Source of the DNA: Ruoffia sp044336205
Lineage (GTDB): Bacteria > Bacillota > Bacilli > Lactobacillales > Aerococcaceae
Direction of reading: 5' to 3'
Assembly (NCBI GenBank): GCA_044336205.1
Contig: CP172318.1
Coordinates: 186,001 to 250,000 of the forward strand
Length of the DNA stretch: 64,000 nucleotides
Positions 34,926 to 43,538 of this stretch are shown here, piece after piece. Position 1 is the stretch's first letter. Every line of letters starts with the position of its first letter. The position numbers were made by a program, and so were the translations under genes. The notes below the pieces were generated by a model. It was not told where the DNA came from, searched no databases, and saw only the letters and a program-made list of their open reading frames with translations.

Positions 34926-36965
34926 ATGAATGAGAGACAATTAGCTATACTCACATTATTAATAAAAAATCCAGGCTATAAAATAGGTAACCTAGAAGAA
35001 GAATTAAACTTATCAAGAAGACAGATTAATTATTCTTTAAATCAGTTTAATTCTCTTTTAGAAGAAAATAGGATTCCTTCAATAAAACGGAATAAGGCAG
35101 GTGATTTCTTCATACCTAGTGAGGTAGTTCAAATAGTGTCAAGTAATGAAAGTTTAGAAATTAGTGAAATAGACTACATGAGTGAAGGTGAGAGACAAGA
35201 AATAATTATACTGTATATAATAATTTCTAATCACTACCTATCTTTAGAACATATGATCGATTTGCTGAAAGTTAGTAAAACTACAATGATAAAAGATATT
35301 AAAAATGCTAGCACATACGTAGGACGATTTGGTCTGAAAATAGAATATAGTAGAGAATTAGGATATGAAATTATTGGGTCTGAAAGAAATATACGTATTT
35401 TATTAAATGAACTAGTAATTTTGTGGGGTGAACGCTTAGGAAATTCAACTTTATTATCAGAATATTTAATTAAGGATGAAACCCCAATAATAGAATATAT
35501 AAATATTGTAGAAGAGGAATTAGGTATAAATTATTCTTCTAGCTCATTTAATTTATTGGTAAAGTTAATTAACTACACAATTGCAAGGATTACTTCAAAT
35601 AGAACTTCTACAAAAGAATTTTTCATTGATCAAGTTAAAAATACTGAAGAATATAAGATTGTAAATACAACAATAAAGAATGAATGGATAAATAATCAGA
35701 GTGATATCGAATGGATGACACTTTTATTTTTGTCATCGAATGTATATAAAAAAACTTTAAATATTTTTGATGAGAGTTTTTTAAGAAATTTAGTTGTTGA
35801 TATGATAAAGGAATTTGAGATTAAGACTTTAATAAAAATTGAAAATTCTAATGAATTTATAGATAGATTATACGCTCACCTTAGGCCTGCAATATATAGA
35901 ATTAGATACAATCTAAGTTTAGAAAGATATCATTTAAATTCTTTATTAAGAGATCCCGAACATATTGCTTTGTTGTCTTTGGTAAAAGATTTAGTCAGAC
36001 CGCTTGAAGAGCAGTTAAACAAGCAATTTCCAAATGAAGAATTACAATTATTATCACTGTATTTTGGCTCGCAGTATATTACTGATGAAAAAAATAAAGA
36101 AGAGTAAACCACAAGCAGTAACAGTGTGTGCCAACGGTTTAGTAACCTCAAGTATATTAAAACAAACTCTAGAAAGATTATTTCCAGAATTTGAATTTCT
36201 ATCAGCTATGTCTGAGAGAGAATTTTATAATTATGAAGGAGAATACGACGTAGTATTCTCTACTACATTACTTAGCACGAAGGTTAAACAATTTCATGTA
36301 AACCCTTTAATGAGTAATGAAGAACAAAATCAACTTAGATATAATGTACTAAAAAACTTCCAAGATTTATATAATTTCGAAAAATATCAAGAATTAATTG
36401 AAGATATTATTGTTCAAGTTGAAAAATATTCGACAATTCATGATAAAGCTGAATTAACCTCTAACTTAAAAAAATTATTTATTCAGGGTTTGGGAGTAAT
36501 TCGGCTAAGTATTTAAAAGGACAATGGAATTTAATTGATTATTTAAATAAAAAATTTATTACTAAAACAAGTAGGAAGTTGAATTGGAAAGAAGCTATAG
36601 AGCTATCAGCAAGACCACTGTTAGATATGAAATATATTTCTACATCATATATAAACAGACTAAAGGAGCTGATTGCGAATACAGAGCACATGTATTTAGG
36701 TAACTCGGTTGCAATACCACATGCAGAAACAGAAGATAACGTTTTTTTTGATGGCATATCAATTTTAATTTCGGAAACTCCTGTTAGTTTTCCAAATAAC
36801 GATAAAGTGCATTTAGTAGTTACATTAGCTATAAAAGATAATACTAAACACTTAAATGCAATGACTCAGTTATTAAATTTATCTAATAATGATGAAGAAA
36901 TAGAAAAAATATTAAATATGTCAGAAAGTCAGGTGTATGACTTCATTGAAAAAATTGAAAAATAA
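34926..36965 (+). pseudogene. PRD-domain PTS regulator with two frameshifts
   Basis: Three frames join into a BglG-type regulator of about 680 residues. It has an N-terminal HTH (NLEELNLSRRQINYSLNQ-like), a second HTH, PRD domains, an EIIB-like domain (AVTVCANGLVTSSILKQTL) and a C-terminal EIIA domain (LGNSVAIPHAETED). The first shift is in a seven-A tract near 36089, just after LYFGSQYITDEK. The second lies between about 36465 and 36500, possibly at another seven-A tract. Each restores the conserved text if one base is removed or added. Frames 36034-36516 and 36579-36965 are fragments of this gene, not separate genes. It would have activated the galactitol-type PTS operon downstream. Confidence 0.8.
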
Positions 36966-36985
36966 TATTGTTAGGAGGGATTATT

Positions 36986-37455
36986 ACGGAATCATTAGTA
37001 AGAGAATCGTTAATTTTTACAAAACAAGATTTTCAAAGTTTTGAGGAGATTATTCGATTTGTAGGTGGAAAAATGGAAGAAGAAGGATTCGTTAAATCAA
37101 CTTATGTTGATGCTGTAATATCTAGGGAAAAAATTTCCCAACGGGATTAGATATGCCAACTGGAGGGATATCTATTCCACATACGGATTCAGAACATGTA
37201 TATAACTCAGCAATGGGAGTAATAACTTTAACTAAACCAATAAAAGTAGCTTCAATGACCAATCCAGAGGATAAGATTGATGTAAAAATGTTATTTGTTT
37301 TAGCGATTAAGGATCCGGAAGGTCAGTTAGACATTTTAAAAAAATTAATGGGATTATTTCAAGATAGAGAATTAAAAGAAGAAATTGATAAAACAGATGA
37401 TAAAAAAGAGGTTATTATTATTACTAACAAATCAGAAAAAGGAGAAAGAAAATGA
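36986..37455 (+). pseudogene. gatA: PTS EIIA, galactitol type; start codon and frame lost
   Basis: An EIIA of about 156 residues. AGGAGGG (36973-36979) is followed after six bases by ACG (36986), where the family start MESLVRESLIF would need ATG, so the start codon seems mutated. A second lesion lies at 37125-37135: the family motif REKxFPTGL is recovered only if the six-A run had seven. The phosphorylatable His is in GGISIPHTDSEH. Both lesions are single-base. The rest of the PTS operon remains intact, so an EIIA from elsewhere might substitute. Confidence 0.8.
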
Positions 37456-37757
37456 AAAATTATAAAGTATTATCAGTATGTGGGTCGGGGACAGTTACTT
37501 CATCAATGGTAGCAGGAACTTTAAAGGAAACTCTAAAAGATGAGCATAACATTCACGTGTCTACAACTGAGTCTAGACCAACAGAGGCATTACAATTAGT
37601 GCAAAATGGAAATTTCGACTTCATTATCCATACTAGCCCTTTACCAAAAGGAGATTACGGAGTGCCTGTAATAAATGCAGCGGGACTATTGACAGGTTTT
37701 GGAGAAGATGAATTTTTTGAAGAAGTTTTAGAAGTAATTAATAACCTAGAAAAATAA
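37452..37757 (+). CDS. gatB: PTS EIIB, galactitol family
   Basis: A 101-residue EIIB with the phosphorylated Cys in LSVCGSGTVTSSMVAGTLKE, near residue 10. It matches the galactitol family in length and pattern. The ATG overlaps the EIIA stop (ATGA). It passes phosphate to the polyol carried by the EIIC that follows. Confidence 0.9.
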   Translation: MKNYKVLSVCGSGTVTSSMVAGTLKETLKDEHNIHVSTTESRPTEALQLVQNGNFDFIIHTSPLPKGDYGVPVINAAGLLTGFGEDEFFEEVLEVINNLEK

Positions 37758-37774
37758 AAGAAAAGGTGACTTAA

Positions 37775-39196
37775 ATGTTAGAAGTTCTAAAATCTATTTT
37801 TGATACTTTTGGAGCGGCTGTTTTCGTTCCAATTATGATATTTATTGTAGCTAAGGTGTTAAAAGTCAAAACTGGTAAAGCATTTTCTGCTGCATTATAT
37901 GCTGGAGTAGGACTAACTGGTTTTACCTTAATTATTAACTCCTACACCCCAATTATCTCTGCAGTTGTTCAAAAAATGGTAGAAAATACTGGAATAAATT
38001 TACCTGTATTTGATGTCGGGTGGCAATCTACGTCTATAGTAGCATATGCAACAGATATAGGTATGATTTATATTGCATTAGCATTAATTCTTCAAACAGG
38101 GTTATTCCTACTGAAATGGACTGATGTTTTCCAACCTTCAGATTTATGGAACAACTATTCATATATGGTTTGGGGGTCAATGGTGTATCTATTAACTGGG
38201 AACATTTGGCTAGGTTTAGGAATTATGGTACTAACAAATCTTTACAGTTTGTTAATCTCAGACTTACTAGCGAGAAGATGGTCTGAATTTTATGGATATC
38301 CTAGGAGTACCATAATTGCATTGCATAATATTGAACCGACGATCTTTGGTATTGCAATGGATCCTCTATGGAATAAATTAGGATTACATAAAGTTAAAAT
38401 CAACCCGGATACATTACAACAGAGATTTGGTTTTCTAGGAGAACCAATATCATTAGGGTTATTTTTAGGTATTTTCCTAGGTGTTTTAGGAAATTTCAAT
38501 GAGTTAGGTACTTTAGCCGCATGGGGCGAAATAGCTGAAGTTGGGTTGGCAACAAGTGCTGTAATGGCAATATTCCCTAAAGTATCTGGTATTTTTGCTC
38601 AAGCATTCTCGCCAATTTCACAAGCTGCAAGTAAATCTGTTCGAAAATCAGGATCCCAAGAAAATGAGAGAGAATGGTATCTGGGTGTCAATGATGCAAC
38701 AGGATATGGAGAGCCAGCTACATTAATTAGTGGTATTTTACTGATTCCAATTATGGTTCTTCTTTCAATGGTATTACCAGGTAATCAAACTCTTCCAGTT
38801 ATTGACTTATTAGCCTTACCTTATATGGTTCAGGGATTAATTGCTATTACAAATGGTAATATTGTTAAAACAATACTGAATGGTTCGATTTGGTTTAGTA
38901 TCGGTTTATATATCTGTACATTAACTGCTCCATACTTCACAGAAGTAGCAGCAACATCGGGAGTTGCTATACCTGCTGGTGCACTATTGATTACAAGTTT
39001 TAATATTTTAGGTAAGCCAATTATTGGTTTAATTTTCTTTGCATTCTTAACACAGAATCCACTTTGGATTGGTTTAACGATTGTTGTTTACTTTATTGCA
39101 TACTTTATCTTTAGAACTAATAAGGATAAAATCCGTAATTACTTAGACAGACAAGCTGCAAAGAACAATCCTGAACCTGAGGCTGTTAATAGATAG
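37775..39196 (+). CDS. gatC: PTS EIIC, galactitol family
   Basis: A 473-residue membrane carrier of the GatC family with about ten to twelve helices. Typical segments are FDTFGAAVFVPIMIFIVAK, VDVGW-like FDVGWQSTSIVAYATDIGM, and a late cytosolic tail. GatC-type permeases carry galactitol or pentitols such as arabitol, ribitol and xylitol. The neighbouring L-ribulose-phosphate epimerase and pentose-phosphate isomerase genes favour a pentitol. Confidence 0.9.
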   Translation: MLEVLKSIFDTFGAAVFVPIMIFIVAKVLKVKTGKAFSAALYAGVGLTGFTLIINSYTPIISAVVQKMVENTGINLPVFDVGWQSTSIVAYATDIGMIYIALALILQTGLFLLKWTDVFQPSDLWNNYSYMVWGSMVYLLTGNIWLGLGIMVLTNLYSLLISDLLARRWSEFYGYPRSTIIALHNIEPTIFGIAMDPLWNKLGLHKVKINPDTLQQRFGFLGEPISLGLFLGIFLGVLGNFNELGTLAAWGEIAEVGLATSAVMAIFPKVSGIFAQAFSPISQAASKSVRKSGSQENEREWYLGVNDATGYGEPATLISGILLIPIMVLLSMVLPGNQTLPVIDLLALPYMVQGLIAITNGNIVKTILNGSIWFSIGLYICTLTAPYFTEVAATSGVAIPAGALLITSFNILGKPIIGLIFFAFLTQNPLWIGLTIVVYFIAYFIFRTNKDKIRNYLDRQAAKNNPEPEAVNR

Positions 39197-39211
39197 AAAG
39201 GAGTAAACATA

Positions 39212-40297
39212 GTGACAAGAAAAATGAAAGCGAGTCTTCTGCAGGAACCTGGTGTTTTAACAACTGAAATAATCGATACACCTGAAATCATCAAGGATGA
39301 AGTTCTTATTAAAGTATCATATGCAGGTATCTGTGGATCAGATTTACCTCGTAGTCAAGCAGAAAATGGTGCAAGAATGTACCCTTTAGTTTTAGGACAT
39401 GAATTTAGTGGGGTAGTGGAATCAGTAGGTGAAGAGGTAAAAGATATAAAAGTAGGTGACAGAGTAGCAGTTGCACCTTTAATACCTCATCCAGATTCCC
39501 CTTTTACCAAAGAAGGTCTATATGGGCTAAGTGATAATTATAATATAATAGGTACGGGAAGTAATGGTGCTTTTGCTGAATTTGTTAAAGCTCCTGAAAA
39601 ACATGTTATTAAATTACCAGACGATATAGATTTAGAAACTGCTGCAGGTATCGAGCCAGCATCCATAGCTTATCATGCATTTGATATATCAGGTATAAAA
39701 GTCGGAGACACAGTAGCAGTTCTAGGAGCGGGATCGATAGGTCAATTTGCAATTCAAGTAGCAAAAGTATTTGGAGCAAAAAAAGTAATTGCAGTAGATA
39801 TCTTCGATGATAAATTAGAACTAGCTAAAGAGTTAGGTGCTGATATAGTGATTAATAGTAAGACTGAAAATCTATTAGAAAGAATTGGTGAAGTGACTGA
39901 GGATGGCTTAGGCGTTAATTTAGTAATAGAAACAGCAGGTAGCAGTATTACTCAGGAACAATCTTTATTAATTACACGAAAAAATGGGACAGTTGTATTC
40001 GTTGGGATTTCCCATAAACCATTAAACCTTTCGGAAGAAGCTGTAGAAAATATTTTACGAGGAGAATTGACCATTAAGGGTTCTTGGAACTCATACACTG
40101 CACCATATCCAGGCAGAGCATGGACTGGTACTATTGATGCAATGCAAAAAGGACAGATTGTTTTTAGTCCAATGATCTCGCACAGAATCCAACTAGAAGA
40201 TTTAAACGAATACTTGGCAGGGATGTTTGACCATTCAATTCAGTATAATAAAGTAGTGATTGAGGTTAATCCTAGCTCCCAAAAGGATGTGAAATAA
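39212..40297 (+). CDS. Zinc-type polyol-phosphate dehydrogenase, GatD-like
   Basis: A 361-residue medium-chain dehydrogenase. The catalytic zinc ligands are visible: Cys in GICGSD, His-Glu in VLGHEFSGVVE and Glu in GIEPASIAYHAF. The Rossmann motif is VLGAGSIGQFAIQVAK, followed by an acidic residue (VDIFDD), indicating NAD. In GatD and sorbitol dehydrogenase-like enzymes a lobe carries four structural-zinc cysteines; here that stretch (PLIPHPDSPFTKEGLYGLSDN) has none. GTG start with AAAGGAG eight bases upstream. It probably oxidises the pentitol phosphate made by the PTS to a ketopentose phosphate. Confidence 0.85.
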   Translation: MTRKMKASLLQEPGVLTTEIIDTPEIIKDEVLIKVSYAGICGSDLPRSQAENGARMYPLVLGHEFSGVVESVGEEVKDIKVGDRVAVAPLIPHPDSPFTKEGLYGLSDNYNIIGTGSNGAFAEFVKAPEKHVIKLPDDIDLETAAGIEPASIAYHAFDISGIKVGDTVAVLGAGSIGQFAIQVAKVFGAKKVIAVDIFDDKLELAKELGADIVINSKTENLLERIGEVTEDGLGVNLVIETAGSSITQEQSLLITRKNGTVVFVGISHKPLNLSEEAVENILRGELTIKGSWNSYTAPYPGRAWTGTIDAMQKGQIVFSPMISHRIQLEDLNEYLAGMFDHSIQYNKVVIEVNPSSQKDVK

Positions 40298-40298
40298 A

Positions 40299-40994
40299 AT
40301 GTTAGAAGAATTAAAAGAAGAAGTATATCAAGCGAATTTAGAGTTACCTAAACGAGGATTAGTAAAATATACCTGGGGTAATGTTAGTGGTTTCGATCAG
40401 AAATCGCAGTTGTTTGTTATTAAACCTAGTGGCGTAGACTATGAGAAGTTAAAACCCTCAGATATGGTAGTGGTAGATTTAGATGGCAATATTGTTGAAG
40501 GTGATTTAAATCCATCTAGTGACACCTTAACACACGCTGTATTATATAAAAATTTTAATAATTTAGGTGGGATTGTCCATACTCACTCACCATGGGCAAC
40601 AGCATGGGCACAAGCAGGAATGGATGTTCCTGCTTATGGAACAACTCATGCTGATACCTTTTATGGCACTGTTCCTTGTGCAAGGTTTTTAACTGAAGAA
40701 GAAATTGATCGTGGTTACGAGCTTGAAACGGGGAATCTTATTGTAGAAACATTTAAAAAACGACAAATAAACCCTCATGCAGTTCCAGGTGTTTTATTAC
40801 ATGGACACGCATCGTTTACTTGGGGAAAAACACCAAATGACGCAGTGGTTAATACTGTTGTGTTAGATGAAGTATGTAAAATGAATTTTTATACGCTACA
40901 ATTAAATGACGAAGCTGAGTTATTGCCTCAGGAAATATTAGATAAGCATTATAATAGGAAACATGGAGAAAATGCTTATTATGGACAAAAATAG
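40299..40994 (+). CDS. araD: L-ribulose-5-phosphate 4-epimerase
   Basis: A 231-residue class II aldolase-fold enzyme that converts L-ribulose-5-phosphate to D-xylulose-5-phosphate. Zinc ligands HTH are in IVHTHSPWATAWAQAG, the third His is in LLHGHASFTWGK, and the family end is LDKHYNRKHGENAYYGQ. The substrate loop with TTHADTFYGTVPC is AraD/SgbE/UlaF type rather than fuculose aldolase type. It lies one base after the dehydrogenase stop. This places L-ribulose-5-phosphate as an intermediate, so L-arabitol or a related pentitol or L-ascorbate-type pathway is possible. Confidence 0.92.
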   Translation: MLEELKEEVYQANLELPKRGLVKYTWGNVSGFDQKSQLFVIKPSGVDYEKLKPSDMVVVDLDGNIVEGDLNPSSDTLTHAVLYKNFNNLGGIVHTHSPWATAWAQAGMDVPAYGTTHADTFYGTVPCARFLTEEEIDRGYELETGNLIVETFKKRQINPHAVPGVLLHGHASFTWGKTPNDAVVNTVVLDEVCKMNFYTLQLNDEAELLPQEILDKHYNRKHGENAYYGQK

Positions 40995-41008
40995 ATTTAT
41001 AATTTCTA

Positions 41009-41039
41009 GGGCAAGATAATACTTTATCTTGCTCTTTTT
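41009..41039 (+). terminator. Terminator after araD
   Basis: GCAAGATAA (41011-41019) and TTATCTTGC (41024-41032) with a T-rich tail (TCTTTTTA). Read-through may still serve the following genes, as no strong promoter is visible after it. Confidence 0.8.
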
Positions 41040-41057
41040 ATTGGAGGTTAGGTTACG

Positions 41058-41228
41058 GTGTTAGGGAATTTATTAATATTATTAGGAATGGGCTTTTTTT
41101 TGAAAATTTTTTTTGATGCTTTAAAAAAAGCCCAGTTAGTACAAGCTGATACTCGTAATAAATATTTAATTGCTCATGTTGTATTAGGTATCGCATTTAT
41201 CGTAATAGGAAGATTAATCGTAGCTTAA
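41058..41228 (+). CDS. Small two-helix membrane protein
   Basis: A 56-residue protein starting at GTG 41058, with GGAGG ten bases upstream. Two hydrophobic segments (NLLILLGMGFFLKIFF and VVLGIAFIVIGRLIV) flank a short polar loop with KKAQLVQADTRNK. The stop is nine bases before the next start, so it is part of that operon. I do not recognise the family. Its position in a sugar-alcohol operon suggests a role at the membrane, but this is only context. Confidence 0.65.
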   Translation: MLGNLLILLGMGFFLKIFFDALKKAQLVQADTRNKYLIAHVVLGIAFIVIGRLIVA

Positions 41229-41237
41229 GGAGTATAT

Positions 41238-42296
41238 ATGAAGAAAATTACTGTTATATCAGATGGACTTGTGAAAAAAGAATTTTTCGAAGAAGCTATT
41301 GGAAAAATAGATTATTTTGATGAATTTACAATAGAATATTTTGATTGGTATGGAGAGTTAGAGAAAAGTGAATTTCAAAAAAAGATTGATTATATTGAAA
41401 AAAATGGACCGGATGACTTTGAACCAAACGAAAAATTATTAAAAAGCCTAAGTGAAAGTACATATCTTTTTGCTCATATTGCACCGATTAATAATAAAAT
41501 GCTCAGTGTTTGTAAAAAACTAGAAATAATTGGCATTTGTAGAGGTGGCACAGAAAATATTGATTTGGAATTCTGTAAAAAAAATAATATTACAGTCATA
41601 AGAGCCGTAAAAAATGCAATTGCAACGGCAGAGTTTACAGTAGGGTTAATGATTGATCTTACTAGAAATATTGCAATTGGAAATTCAAAATTAAGGGAAA
41701 ATATTTGGTTAAAAAAATATTTTAATGACAACCTAAGAAGAAGTTTACAAGAAATGACAGTGGGTGTAGTTGGGTTAGGTTCAATAGGTACCGAGGTTGC
41801 TAGAATTCTTGCTCACATCGGTGCTACTGTAATAGCTTATCATCCGAATATAACTGAGGAGAAGAAAAAGGAAATTAATTTCCCTATTAAGTATGAGTGC
41901 TTGGATGATTTGTTAAAAAATTCTGATATCGTGACTTTACACTTGAGAGTATCCGAAGAAACAAAAAACATCCTTTCTATGACAGAATTTAAAAAGATGA
42001 AAAAATCATCATATTTGATTAATACTGCCAGGGCAGCATTAGTGAACGAAAGTGATTTAATTAATGCCTTAAAATCAAAAGAAATTTTAGGAGCTGCCCT
42101 CGATGTTTTTTGGGAAGAGCCTATCCATGAGAATAACGAATTAATTAAATTGGATAATGTATTGCTTACACCACATATTGCAGGCGATACAGATGTGATA
42201 AATAAAGCACCGACAATTCTACTTAGAGAAGTAATAACTTACTTAGAGAAAGGTTATTCACCTATGAAAATCAAAGACAAATACATGGTGAATTAG
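41238..42296 (+). CDS. D-isomer-specific 2-hydroxyacid dehydrogenase
   Basis: A 352-residue NAD-dependent dehydrogenase. The nucleotide site is VGVVGLGSIGTEVARILAHIGA. The catalytic Arg is in LHLRVSEETKNILS, Glu in LDVFWEEP and His in LLTPHIAGDT. The N-terminal catalytic subdomain is unusually long (about 140 residues), containing ICRGGTENIDLEFC. AAGGAG upstream. In this operon it might reduce or oxidise a phosphorylated sugar acid, as 4-phosphoerythronate-type enzymes do; the exact substrate is not deducible. Confidence 0.82.
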   Translation: MKKITVISDGLVKKEFFEEAIGKIDYFDEFTIEYFDWYGELEKSEFQKKIDYIEKNGPDDFEPNEKLLKSLSESTYLFAHIAPINNKMLSVCKKLEIIGICRGGTENIDLEFCKKNNITVIRAVKNAIATAEFTVGLMIDLTRNIAIGNSKLRENIWLKKYFNDNLRRSLQEMTVGVVGLGSIGTEVARILAHIGATVIAYHPNITEEKKKEINFPIKYECLDDLLKNSDIVTLHLRVSEETKNILSMTEFKKMKKSSYLINTARAALVNESDLINALKSKEILGAALDVFWEEPIHENNELIKLDNVLLTPHIAGDTDVINKAPTILLREVITYLEKGYSPMKIKDKYMVN

Positions 42297-42305
42297 GAGG
42301 ATATT

Positions 42306-42737
42306 ATGAAAATAGCAATAGGATCAGACCATGCAGGATTTGAATTAAAAGATAAAATTATTAATACTTTAACAACAAATAATATTAAATTTATTGATGT
42401 TGGTACACATAGTTCTGAAAGTGTTGATTACCCAGATTATAGTAGTAAGGTTACAGACCTAGTTACGGAAAAGATATGTGACCTTGGTATATTAATATGT
42501 GGAACCGGAATTGGAATGTCAATATCTGCAAATAAAAAAGAAGGGATTAGAGCAGCGTTAGTAAACGATGTATTTTCAGCTAAAGCTACAAAAAATCATA
42601 ACAATTCAAATGTATTATGTTTAGGTGCTCGAGTTATAGGAGAAGATTTAGCAATGCTGATAATTGATACTTGGTTAAATAGTGAATTTGAAGGTGGAAG
42701 ACATCAAGCTAGAATAGACAAGCTTGAATCTTGTTAG
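42306..42737 (+). CDS. rpiB: Ribose-5-phosphate isomerase B family
   Basis: A 143-residue RpiB/LacAB-type aldose-ketose isomerase. The N-terminus is MKIAIGSDHAGFELK, the catalytic Cys is in LGILICGTGIGMSISANK and the His/Arg residues are in HNNSNVLCLGARVIG. The standard RpiB reaction is ribose-5-phosphate to ribulose-5-phosphate; related proteins act on allose- or galactose-6-phosphate. Context with an rpe-like gene and araD favours a pentose phosphate. Ten bases separate it from each neighbour. Confidence 0.88.
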   Translation: MKIAIGSDHAGFELKDKIINTLTTNNIKFIDVGTHSSESVDYPDYSSKVTDLVTEKICDLGILICGTGIGMSISANKKEGIRAALVNDVFSAKATKNHNNSNVLCLGARVIGEDLAMLIIDTWLNSEFEGGRHQARIDKLESC

Positions 42738-42746
42738 GAGTACAAA

Positions 42747-43418
42747 ATGAAAAAAACATTGTCAGTTTCAATAATGACTTCTAACCCAATGGAATTAAAA
42801 AAAGAAATAAATCAGTTAAAAAAAGCAAATGTTACGTGGCTTCATTGCGATGTAATGGATGGAGTTTTTGTAAATAACTTGGCTATGGGGCCTTATCAAA
42901 TAGAATGGATAAAAAAGGATACAAATCTAACAATTGATATACATTTGGCTACTATCACACCAGAAAGGTTTATTGATATGTTTGGTGTTTTAGGGCCAGA
43001 TTATATAACATTTCATATTGAAGCAACGGATAACCCTCTTGAGGTAATAAATAAAATTAAAAGTTATAATTGTAAGGTTGGTATAGCTTTAAATCCTGAA
43101 ACACCTTTTAAAACAATTGAACATCTTATTGACAAAATAGATTTAATATTAGTTATGACGGTCAGTCCTGGGTTTGCGGGTCAAAAATTTAGAATTGAAG
43201 TGATTGATAAATTGATGGAAATAGCAGACTTTTTTAAGGAAGAAACAGTGCGACCAATTATCCAAGTTGATGGTAATATCAACAAAGAAACAATGGAATT
43301 AATGAGAGGGAGTATTGTTGATTTATTTGTACTCGGTACCTCAGCTTTATATAATAATGATCAGTCAAGCATTCATGAAAAGCTTGTAAGATTAAATGAT
43401 TACTTATTAGAATGGTAA
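42747..43418 (+). CDS. Ribulose-phosphate 3-epimerase family protein
   Basis: A 223-residue Rpe-family TIM barrel, paralogous to the rpe gene at 32394 but divergent. HCDVMDGVFVNNLAMGP holds the metal-site residues, MTVSPGFAGQKF the phosphate loop and IQVDGNINKET the catalytic Asp. SMLSADF of Rpe is replaced by SIMTSNPMELKKE. It may act on another pentulose or hexulose phosphate (compare AlsE, SgcE). Last gene before the IS1380 insertion. Confidence 0.85.
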   Translation: MKKTLSVSIMTSNPMELKKEINQLKKANVTWLHCDVMDGVFVNNLAMGPYQIEWIKKDTNLTIDIHLATITPERFIDMFGVLGPDYITFHIEATDNPLEVINKIKSYNCKVGIALNPETPFKTIEHLIDKIDLILVMTVSPGFAGQKFRIEVIDKLMEIADFFKEETVRPIIQVDGNINKETMELMRGSIVDLFVLGTSALYNNDQSSIHEKLVRLNDYLLEW

Positions 43419-43471
43419 AAGTCTGAACTATAAATACTATTACTAAATCCTTTGATATTGTTCGAAGATCG

Positions 43472-43500
43472 TTGTTAATATTATATTAACTCTGTATAAT
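43472..43500 (+). promoter_or_regulatory. Promoter stranded upstream of IS1380
   Basis: TTGTTA (43472-43477), exactly 17 bases, TATAAT (43495-43500). The IS1380 element begins 39 bases later. The promoter probably belonged to the SorC-type regulator gene that now starts beyond the element. Confidence 0.7.
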
Positions 43501-43538
43501 AAAAGTATTAATTTTAATTTTTTTATGATAATAAATAA

